A stretch of DNA of 12,034 nt. It comes from Desulfobacterales bacterium. Lineage in GTDB: Bacteria; Desulfobacterota; Desulfobulbia; Desulfobulbales; BM004. The DNA is taken from contig JAUXHH010000031.1 of the NCBI GenBank assembly GCA_030621655.1, positions 1 through 12,034 of the forward strand, in the 5' to 3' direction. This document shows positions 6,211 to 12,034 of the stretch, piece by piece (position 1 is the first letter of the stretch; every line of letters begins with the position of its first letter). The notes under the pieces were generated by a model that ran no database searches, had not been told where the DNA came from, and worked only from the letters and a program-made list of their open reading frames with translations. A program made the translations under genes and the position numbers.

Positions 6211-6742
6211 ATTAAGAGTTTAGCACATCTCAGTCTTCTGTTCATGTGACTGGGATGTTTAATATATGGGCCTGGAAAAGGTATTTGGTTTTCTGGCCCC
6301 TTGAAAAAAGAGAAACTCTAGGAACTTAGAGAAAGATCGGGAGTTATCAACTGTTAAAAGCAATTCCTGAAAGATCAGGTTGATATAAAAAGCAAGTAAT
6401 AAATGGCACACCTGAAATGTTAAAATATTGGGTAATTGTTCTTTAAGTATTCATACAGTTGTACTCCCGTTAATGGATTTGGGGAGCTTGGCACTATAAT
6501 CGTCCCCTTTATAAAGTTGCTCAATTTCGTCGAAGCAACTTTTCGCTATTGAGGGGTGACACCTAAAGGCAAGTCCGGGATTTATTAAGACCGGCTTGTT
6601 GGCACAAGAGATTGTGTCCCGCCTTATTTCCTTTTTTTCTAAGTATTTACAGACAATAGCTTTTTTATGCCTTTGGTTTAGGTCGTTTTCTTGAACCGGA
6701 GTGGGATGTGGAAGGGCTAATACAACTAGGAGGTTTGGCTCC
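6211..6742. other. structured gap between 6S RNA and RNase Y
   Basis: About 530 bases without a supported gene. Hairpins seen: CATCTCAGTC (6226-6235) with GACTGGGATG (6248-6257), followed by TTTAATAT, possibly the 6S terminator; GGGCC with GGCCC around 6267-6297; and a two-tier fold at 6555-6620, in which GG-T-GACAC pairs with GTGTC-CC and CAAG-T-CCGG (6570-6578) pairs with CCGGCTTG (6591-6598), with a T7 run at 6632-6638. A minus-strand frame (6451 up into rny) has coding-like composition but no start codon outside rny. This stretch probably holds the rny promoter and leader. Confidence 0.5.
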
Positions 6743-8317
6743 GTGAATATATTTAATGAAACAATGCAGGTAGTTGCTTTAGTTCTGGTTACTATTTTTG
6801 CTGGTATTATTATCGGTATATATCTTCGTAAACGTTTTACCGAAATACACCAGAAAAATATTGAAAGCCAGGGCAAACAGCTTATTGAAAAGGCAATCCG
6901 TGAAGCAGAACAGATCAAGAAAGAGTCCCAACTGCAAAGTAAAGATGAGGCCTATCAGCTGAAACAGGAGGCTGAAAAGGACATCCGCGAAAGAAAATCA
7001 GAAGTTATTATTGAAGAAAAGCGTATCAGTCAGAAACTGGATCAGTTAGAAACAAAAATCGATCTCCTGGATAAGAGAGAAACCGATCTGTTGCGGCGGG
7101 AGCAGTCATTTGTTCAACATGAAAAGCAGCTTGAGGAGCAGACGAAGAAAGTAGATGCATTAATTGAAGAGCAGCGTTTCAAACTTGAAAAAATAGCAGG
7201 GATTTCAAGAGAAGAGGCTAAAAAAATGCTCATGGAAAGTATTGAGGGTGAGGCACGTCTCGAGGCGGGGAAAAAACTGGTTCTCATTGAAAATGAGATG
7301 AAGATGCAGGCAGACCGGAAAGGCAAGAATATACTGGCCTTGGCAATTTCCCGCTATGCAGGTGATTATGTTGCTGAACGCACGGTTTCGGTTGTGCCTC
7401 TGCCAAGTGAGGAGATGAAAGGACGGATCATTGGTCGGGAAGGCAGAAATATTCGTGCCTTGGAAGCTGCCACCGGTATCGATATTATTATTGATGACAC
7501 ACCGGAGGCTGTTATCCTCTCCGGATTTAATCCGGTACGTCGTGAGGTTGCCCGGCTGGCGTTGACGCAATTGATTGTTGACGGCAGAATTCATCCGGCC
7601 CGTATAGAAGAGATTGTTGAAAAGGTGTCAAAGGAACTGGAAGTGACCATGCGGGAAGCAGGAGAGCAGGTTACTTTTGATGTGGGTGTCCATGGTCTCC
7701 ATGTTGAATTAATCAAACTCCTTGGGCGCTTGAAATACAGGACCAGCTATGGGCAGAATATGCTGCAGCATTCCGTTGAGGTCGCCTTTCTCTGCGGTAT
7801 CATGGCGGACGAACTGGGGCTTGATAATAAACAGGCCAGAAGAGCCGGCCTGTTGCATGATATTGGCAAGGCGGTGGACCATGAAGTGGAAGGTTCCCAT
7901 GCAACAATCGGAGGCGATATTGCGAAAAAATATGGAGAGCCCCAGGAGGTGATTCATGCCATTGCAGCGCATCATGAAGATGTGACTCCTGAAAGTGTTC
8001 TTGACGTCCTGGTCCAGGCTGCTGATGCTCTTTCAGGTGCCCGACCCGGTGCTCGCAAAGAAATGCTTGAAACCTATGTCAAGCGCCTTGAAGATCTGGA
8101 GAAAATTGCCAATTCCTTCGATGGGGTTGAAAAATCTTATGCCATCCAGGCCGGCAGGGATTTGCGGATTGTTGTTGACAGCGGTGATGTCAACGATAGT
8201 GCTGCAACCGTTTTGAGCAGGGATGTTGCCAAGAGAATAGAGAGTGAACTCACCTATCCCGGTCAGATTCGGGTGACGGTAATTCGAGAGACCAGGGCTG
8301 TGGAATACGCCAAATAA
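6743..8317 (+). CDS. rny: ribonuclease Y
   Basis: Membrane-anchored endoribonuclease that starts mRNA decay. From GTG 6743 the protein has 524 residues, the usual size. Order of parts: transmembrane segment at about 8-28 (MQVVALVLVTIFAGIIIGIY), a long charged coiled coil to about 190, a KH RNA-binding domain with GRIIGREGRNIR at 227-238, and an HD domain with H343, the pair H372-D373 in LLHDIGK, HH at 410-411 and D428 in QAADALSGARPG, all metal-site residues. Start choice: AGGAGG at 6728-6733 is nine bases before GTG 6743; the longer in-frame ATG at 6701 would add 14 polar residues and has no ribosome site. tyrS follows after 27 bases, probably on the same transcript. Confidence 0.96.
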   Translation: MNIFNETMQVVALVLVTIFAGIIIGIYLRKRFTEIHQKNIESQGKQLIEKAIREAEQIKKESQLQSKDEAYQLKQEAEKDIRERKSEVIIEEKRISQKLDQLETKIDLLDKRETDLLRREQSFVQHEKQLEEQTKKVDALIEEQRFKLEKIAGISREEAKKMLMESIEGEARLEAGKKLVLIENEMKMQADRKGKNILALAISRYAGDYVAERTVSVVPLPSEEMKGRIIGREGRNIRALEAATGIDIIIDDTPEAVILSGFNPVRREVARLALTQLIVDGRIHPARIEEIVEKVSKELEVTMREAGEQVTFDVGVHGLHVELIKLLGRLKYRTSYGQNMLQHSVEVAFLCGIMADELGLDNKQARRAGLLHDIGKAVDHEVEGSHATIGGDIAKKYGEPQEVIHAIAAHHEDVTPESVLDVLVQAADALSGARPGARKEMLETYVKRLEDLEKIANSFDGVEKSYAIQAGRDLRIVVDSGDVNDSAATVLSRDVAKRIESELTYPGQIRVTVIRETRAVEYAK

Positions 8318-8344
8318 GATCAGCCTGCAGCAAAATAAACTACC

Positions 8345-9562
8345 ATGAACTATACAATTGATGAGCAAATATCACTGATTGAGCGCGGCGCCGTTGATGT
8401 CGTATCCCGTGATGACATGGTGCGCAAACTGAAAAAATCAGCTGAAAGTGGGGTGCCGCTGAAAATTAAAGCCGGTTTTGATCCCACAGCGCCGGACCTT
8501 CACTTAGGCCATACGGTTTTAATTCAGAAAATGAAGCATTTTCAAGACCTTGGTCATGATATTTATTTTCTGATCGGTGACTTTACCGGGATGATTGGTG
8601 ATCCAACAGGAAAATCAGAAACCCGGAAACCGTTGACCCTTGATGATGTTGCAAGAAATGCCGAGACATACAAGGAACAGATATTTAAAATTCTTGACCC
8701 TGAGAAAACCACAGTGGTTTTTAACAGTACCTGGCTGGGCAAACTGACCTCATACGATATGATCAAACTTGCTTCGCAACTTACCGTTGCACGCATGCTT
8801 GAACGGGAGGATTTTAAAGTCAGGTTTGAAAATGAAAAACCCATCGGTATTCATGAGTTCATGTATCCGTTGATCCAGGGCTATGATTCGGTTGCTCTGG
8901 AAGCCGATGTGGAGTTGGGCGGCACGGACCAACTGTTTAATCTTCTCATGGGAAGGGATTTGCAGCGTTCCTGGAACCAGGAACCCCAGGTAGTGATCAC
9001 CATGCCCCTGCTTGAAGGCTTGGACGGTGTCAATAAGATGAGCAAGTCCCTGGGCAATTATATCGGCATTACGGAATCTGCCGACGATATATACGGCAAG
9101 GTTCTGTCAATTTCAGATACCCTTATGTTCAGGTATTATGAGCTGCTCAGTGATCTGTCTGCCGCTGAGATTGAAATTCTGTCTCAAGATATGCAAGAGG
9201 GGAGAATACACCCGAAGGAAGTAAAGAAGAAACTGGCGCGGGAATTAACCTCCAGATTTTACGGTGAGGAAGAGAGTGCCAGGGCTGAAGAGTCCTTTGA
9301 ACAGGTCTTTAAACATCATGGGCTTCCTGAAAACATTCCGGAACTAATCCTGCAAAAAGCAGATGGGGAGATTTGGCTGCCAAAACTTCTTGTTGAAGCC
9401 GGGCTGACCAAATCCACTTCAGAGGCACGCCGCCTGATTAAACAGCAGGCAGTGACACTGGACGGTGAAAAGGTGCTTGATTCAGGATTTTCTGTTCAAC
9501 CGGATCAGGATGTCCTGGTCAAGGTTGGAAAGCGAAGGTTCGCCAAGATTCGTTTTCAATAG
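8345..9562 (+). CDS. tyrS: tyrosyl-tRNA synthetase
   Basis: 405 residues; charges tRNA-Tyr with tyrosine in the cytoplasm. Class I signatures are intact: HLGH at 53-56 (the HIGH motif) after AGFDPTAPDL, and KMSKS at 231-235. Tyrosine and ATP site segments include FLIGDFTGMIGDPTGK, EFMYPLIQGYDS and ELGGTDQLFNLL. The C-terminal S4 RNA-binding domain covers about 338-404 (LVEAGLTKSTSEARRLIKQ). The length and motif forms suggest the variant with S4 domain sometimes called TyrS2 or TyrZ type. No clear Shine-Dalgarno precedes ATG 8345, so translation may depend on upstream rny. The stop is followed four bases later by a palindromic repeat. Confidence 0.96.
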   Translation: MNYTIDEQISLIERGAVDVVSRDDMVRKLKKSAESGVPLKIKAGFDPTAPDLHLGHTVLIQKMKHFQDLGHDIYFLIGDFTGMIGDPTGKSETRKPLTLDDVARNAETYKEQIFKILDPEKTTVVFNSTWLGKLTSYDMIKLASQLTVARMLEREDFKVRFENEKPIGIHEFMYPLIQGYDSVALEADVELGGTDQLFNLLMGRDLQRSWNQEPQVVITMPLLEGLDGVNKMSKSLGNYIGITESADDIYGKVLSISDTLMFRYYELLSDLSAAEIEILSQDMQEGRIHPKEVKKKLARELTSRFYGEEESARAEESFEQVFKHHGLPENIPELILQKADGEIWLPKLLVEAGLTKSTSEARRLIKQQAVTLDGEKVLDSGFSVQPDQDVLVKVGKRRFAKIRFQ

Positions 9563-9565
9563 CAA

Positions 9566-9621
9566 TTAGCCCGGGTTTCTCACAATTAAAGGCTGAAATG
9601 TTCGTGAGAAATGCGGGTTAG
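9566..9621 (+). repeat. short palindromic dispersed repeat, copy 1
   Basis: TAGCCCGGGTTTCTCAC (9567-9583) pairs with GTGAGAAATGCGGGTTA (9604-9620) over 17 positions with one mismatch and G-T pairs, around a 20-base loop containing GCTGAAATGT. The first 18 bases (9566-9583), the GCTGAAATGT core and the GCGGGTTA end recur at 10251-10306. It fills the whole gap between the convergent tyrS and Fur-family genes and includes the latter's stop codon. REP-like in character; no T tract follows, so a terminator role is uncertain. Confidence 0.8.
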
Positions 9622-10019
9622 GCGTCTGGCAGACAGTGGCTGCAGATACCGGAAAATTGAACATGGTGATCCAGTATTTTATAGCTGCAGCAGGAAGCTG
9701 CACTTTTCTCTAACCCTTTAGGTCTTTCAATAAAAATGTCTTCAACCCGGCCGCACTCAACGCAGCGAATATGATAGTGCGGGGATGTGTCACCATCAAA
9801 TCGTTTTTGTTCGCCACCGACCTCAAGTTTTTTGATAATACCCTTTCCTGCCAGGAGTTCTAAGTTACGATAGACCGTGCCAAGTCCGATTCTTGGCAGT
9901 CTTTTTCGTACCATATCATAGATTTCATTGGCAGTAGGGTGCGACTTCACTTTCTCCAGTTCTTCTATAATCACCTGGCGTTGGCTGGTCAACCGCATAT
10001 TATCATCTAATTCCTTCAT
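9618..10019 (-). CDS. Fur-family transcriptional regulator, PerR-like
   Basis: 133 residues: winged-helix DNA-binding half (RLTSQRQVIIEELEKV, recognition region GLGTVYRNLELL) and metal-binding dimer half. Structural zinc site: C86-x2-C89 and C126-x2-C129. The regulatory metal ligands of PerR have equivalents here: H27, D75 (in RFDGD), H81, H83 and D94. Asp rather than Glu at position 75 is the feature linked to PerR-type peroxide sensing by histidine oxidation, so I favour PerR over Fur. Target genes are not shown; a radical SAM gene lies upstream on the same strand. ATG 10019 has GGGAG about eight bases before it; M8 is a less likely start. It has its own promoter with an operator-like palindrome near the transcription start, suggesting autorepression. 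The stop codon lies inside a palindromic repeat. Confidence 0.9.
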   Translation of the reverse strand: MKELDDNMRLTSQRQVIIEELEKVKSHPTANEIYDMVRKRLPRIGLGTVYRNLELLAGKGIIKKLEVGGEQKRFDGDTSPHYHIRCVECGRVEDIFIERPKGLEKSAASCCSYKILDHHVQFSGICSHCLPDA

Positions 10020-10055
10020 GGAGTATCTCCCTGGAAAATATTAAGCTTGTTACAT

Positions 10056-10068
10056 GAGAATGATTCCC
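10056..10068 (-). promoter_or_regulatory. Fur/PerR-box-like operator
   Basis: GAGAATGATTCCC is a palindrome around G10062 with one mismatched pair out of six, and resembles half-site patterns of Fur and PerR boxes (GATAATGATTATC-like). It lies 37-49 bases before the regulator's ATG and immediately downstream of the predicted -10, so it would overlap the transcription start, the right place for autorepression. Confidence 0.5.
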
Positions 10069-10070
10069 TT

Positions 10071-10099
10071 CATATATGCAAAATAGAGATAAAGGTCAA
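10071..10099 (-). promoter_or_regulatory. sigma70-type promoter of the Fur-family gene
   Basis: On the minus strand TTGACC (10094-10099) and TATATG (10071-10076) are separated by 17 bases: five of six and four of six matches to the -35 and -10 consensus. Transcription would start near 10062-10065, about 45 bases before the regulator's ATG and within the operator-like palindrome. Confidence 0.55.
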
Positions 10100-10250
10100 T
10101 AAAATTGCGACATAGAAACTCCTCAAATGTGTTTTATGTACTCAAAGAAATAGAATTGCATGATTTATCAGCTTGTTATGTACAGCAGGAAATTTTTAAA
10201 AATGCCTGACATACAGAAAAAACATTCTCTGAGGTATTGTCACGTATTTG

Positions 10251-10306
10251 TTAGCCCGGGTTTCTCACCAGTCACTATGAATGCTGAAATGTGTGACTGC
10301 GGGTTA
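10251..10306 (+). repeat. short palindromic dispersed repeat, copy 2
   Basis: Begins with the same 18 bases as copy 1 (TTAGCCCGGGTTTCTCAC, 10251-10268), shares the GCTGAAATGT core (10283-10292) and ends GCGGGTTA (10299-10306). The fold differs: TAGCCCG (10252-10258) pairs with CGGGTTA (10300-10306), then GGTTTCTCAC is left unpaired and CAGTCAC (10269-10275) pairs with GTGACTG (10293-10299). It is in the same orientation as copy 1 and lies nine bases beyond the stop of the radical SAM gene. Confidence 0.78.
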
Positions 10307-10314
10307 CAATCGTA

Positions 10315-11607
10315 TCAGCGTAATGAAGGGTTGAAGTACCCGAAGCGAAGTGCTGGAAAGAGTCTTTTTAATTCAGCTAACCAAGTGCGTATTCCCATAG
10401 GCGCTTGGCTAGGCTGGTATTTTACGGTTTCAAAGTACCAGTCAGGATCCATATTCAGGTTCCGCAGTTGGATCAGGTCAGGCTGGTGCGTACTGACAAG
10501 ATTACAAAATGCTGCAAATTCATCCGGATCATCTGTAAAGCCGGGAAGAATAAAGTAGTTAAGAGATACAAATTTGTCAGCCTGTTTCATAACATCAATT
10601 GATTCCAACACATCGGCAAGGGAAAAATTAACAGGCCTGTAGTAGTTTGTATGGCATGTTTCTCTTGCACTGTTCAGGCTCACTCTTAAACTGTCCAGTC
10701 CTGCCTCAGCGAGAAGTTTGATCTGGCCGGGCAGACTGGAATTGCTGTTGAGATTGATGGTGCCGCATTCAGTCTGGGACCGGATTGAACGGATTGCTTT
10801 TTCGATGGTTGTAGCCTGCAGCAGCGGCTCCCCTTCGCAACCCTGTCCAAAGCTGACAATTGCCTGTTGAGCCTGTTTCAGATGAGGTACGGCCAAGCCG
10901 GAGATTTCAGAAACTTTTGGGGTGAAGTTAATTCGGTCCTGGGTGGCGGGACAACATCCTGAGGGCTGCAAAGAGATGCAGCCCACACACCTGGCATTGC
11001 AGGATGGCGAGGTGGGAAGTGGAGCTTCCCAACGGCCGAGGAAATAATTTCGTGCAGCCGGACATCCATAGGTAAGACAACATTTCCCCAGGTGCTGAAT
11101 GAGTCTGTTTTGGGGATTTTTTTTAAGTTTTTGGATAGTTTTCTTTTTGATTTTTTCGCTATCAAAAGAGCCTGCATCCTGCCGACAATCCGAATCGCTC
11201 CGGAAAGCCGAGACCCAGAATTTGCCGTTATGCCAGCCAATCGCCGTATAGGCGAAAAGGGGCAGGGGGGCAATATCCTTTTGGACAGACTCATAGGCTG
11301 CAGTATGAATAGCTGTGTGTGCCGGGGCCATGAAGGCCGCCACTGCCTGTATCATGTCTCCCGCATTGTCCGGATTATGATCAAGCAGAACCGGACTGTC
11401 GTTTTCGGGTGAAATCCCTATGGGAAGTCTTTCCGGTAAGAGGAAGAGTTCACTTCCTTCTGGAAGCGGTATGAGTTCATCAAGGGCTGGTTTGAAATAG
11501 AAATTGCCACTTCTCCCGGCCATATGGATATCAGGAAAATTTTTTATTTCTCCCTGCTGGTTGGCATAAACGAGAGATGGAATTTCATCGGGATGTAATA
11601 GCTGCAT
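10315..11607 (-). CDS. radical SAM protein of unknown substrate
   Basis: 430 residues from ATG 11607 (an in-frame TTG at 11616 would add three). Residues about 1-165 form an N-terminal region I do not recognise, without membrane segments. The radical SAM core starts with CNARCVGC (C203, C207, C210), the CxxxCxxC ligand set of the 4Fe-4S cluster that cleaves S-adenosylmethionine; FGQGCEGEPLL supplies the GEP-type SAM-binding strand, and NLNSNSSLPG and LDSLRVSLNS are later barrel strands. Extra cysteines flank the core motif (CC at 176-177, C182, CC at 218-219), possibly an auxiliary cluster. The reaction is unknown. No clear ribosome site precedes either start. It lies 33 bases after a hypothetical gene on the same strand, probably one operon; a PerR-like gene follows downstream. 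Oxygen-sensitive clusters suit an anaerobe. Confidence 0.82.
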   Translation of the reverse strand: MQLLHPDEIPSLVYANQQGEIKNFPDIHMAGRSGNFYFKPALDELIPLPEGSELFLLPERLPIGISPENDSPVLLDHNPDNAGDMIQAVAAFMAPAHTAIHTAAYESVQKDIAPLPLFAYTAIGWHNGKFWVSAFRSDSDCRQDAGSFDSEKIKKKTIQKLKKNPQNRLIQHLGKCCLTYGCPAARNYFLGRWEAPLPTSPSCNARCVGCISLQPSGCCPATQDRINFTPKVSEISGLAVPHLKQAQQAIVSFGQGCEGEPLLQATTIEKAIRSIRSQTECGTINLNSNSSLPGQIKLLAEAGLDSLRVSLNSARETCHTNYYRPVNFSLADVLESIDVMKQADKFVSLNYFILPGFTDDPDEFAAFCNLVSTHQPDLIQLRNLNMDPDWYFETVKYQPSQAPMGIRTWLAELKRLFPALRFGYFNPSLR

Positions 11608-11640
11608 GGGGAGCAAGCTGCAAAAGAATTACTCAATAAA

Positions 11641-12033
11641 TTAAGAAGGACGTATTTTATTAAGAATTGAATCCACCGCGAGATAAATATCAAGGTCGTC
11701 ACCAAAGACGTCCTGGACCTTGGGATGGTCGATCAGGTCTTCAATTATATACTGGGTGAGAAAGAGGCTGATAAAGTTTGGATCCGTAGCAAGATTCCGC
11801 AAGGGTGCGATTTTGAATTGGATGTCAAATTCTTCCATGTTGGAGAGTGTACGAAATTGATCACAAAACAGCTCACGCATTGCCTGCTCTGATGTGGTTT
11901 CAATAATATGGCGATCAATGAGTCGCTGGACAAGCCTTGTCGAGAGCTCTTCAGCATTTTTGTAAGCCTGGGAAAGCATGAAACGTCTTTCCTGCTCACG
12001 TTTACGGTCAATAGCCCTGATTGTTGCGTCAGT
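11641..12033 (-). CDS. conserved hypothetical protein, 5' end outside window
   Basis: The frame is open to the right edge of the window, so at least 130 residues are visible and the start may lie beyond; an internal ATG at 11979 would give 112. It is soluble and helix-rich: a charged stretch (RAIDRKREQERRFML), then AEELSTRLVQRLIDRHIIE, then EFDIQFKIAPLRNLATDPN and IIEDLIDHPKVQDVFGDDL, ending SILNKIRPS. I do not recognise a named domain. It lies just ahead of the radical SAM gene in the same direction with a gap of 33 bases, so the two are probably cotranscribed and may share a pathway. No cysteine motif or nucleotide-binding motif is visible. Confidence 0.75.
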   Translation of the reverse strand, partial: TDATIRAIDRKREQERRFMLSQAYKNAEELSTRLVQRLIDRHIIETTSEQAMRELFCDQFRTLSNMEEFDIQFKIAPLRNLATDPNFISLFLTQYIIEDLIDHPKVQDVFGDDLDIYLAVDSILNKIRPS

Positions 12034-12034
12034 G

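Noticed and set aside
6481..6507. CTTGGCAC near 6490 looks like the -24 half of a sigma54 promoter
   Set aside because: The -12 half (TTGC at the right spacing) is missing.
6451..6918. Minus-strand open frame of 155 codons with partly coding-like residues
   Set aside because: Its only usual start codon lies inside rny, none occurs in 6451-6742, and the last half overlaps an RNA-like fold. At most an N-terminally truncated relic.
10160..10558. Plus-strand open frame of 132 codons
   Set aside because: Crosses the palindromic repeat and then runs opposite to the radical SAM gene; no ribosome site and no recognisable protein features.

Overview
The window reads as a chromosomal segment of a Desulfobacterota (delta-proteobacterial) organism, most likely near the Desulfobulbales. 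This is an inference from gene content: a zapB-like/zapA/6S RNA/RNase Y/tyrS block, a zinc-ribbon PilZ protein, a PerR-like Fur regulator and a Cys-rich radical SAM protein. No database search was possible.

Left part (1-2664) looks acquired and partly decayed. It opens with the last domains (V and VI) of a group II intron whose body lies outside the window. Next comes a large membrane-anchored glycerophosphodiester phosphodiesterase, visibly more GC-rich than the genes to the right. It is followed by a frameshifted remnant of an alpha/beta-hydrolase (lipase).

Middle-left part (2670-5100) is an AT-rich accessory zone. It holds a minus-strand zinc-ribbon/PilZ protein, a strong hairpin terminator, a long imperfect hairpin that may be a small RNA, an easily missed 44-residue membrane protein on the minus strand, a palindromic operator-like site, a 3'-truncated conserved hypothetical gene, and a complete NUDIX hydrolase whose start overlaps the end of that truncated gene.

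Central part (5159-9562) is a housekeeping block on the plus strand: ZapB-like coiled coil, ZapA (FtsZ-ring regulator), a probable 6S RNA, RNase Y and tyrosyl-tRNA synthetase. It combines cell division, global transcription control, mRNA decay and tRNA charging.

Right part (9566-12034) is on the minus strand. A hypothetical protein (cut by the window edge) and a radical SAM protein probably form an operon. Downstream is a PerR-like regulator with its own promoter and an operator overlapping the predicted transcription start. Two copies of a short palindromic repeat lie just after the stop codons of the radical SAM and regulator genes; one supplies the regulator's stop codon.

I see no defence system, CRISPR array or clearly novel multi-gene system. 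The observations most worth following are the candidate small RNA with its terminator, the paired dispersed repeats, the tiny membrane protein, and the structured 530-base gap between 6S RNA and RNase Y.
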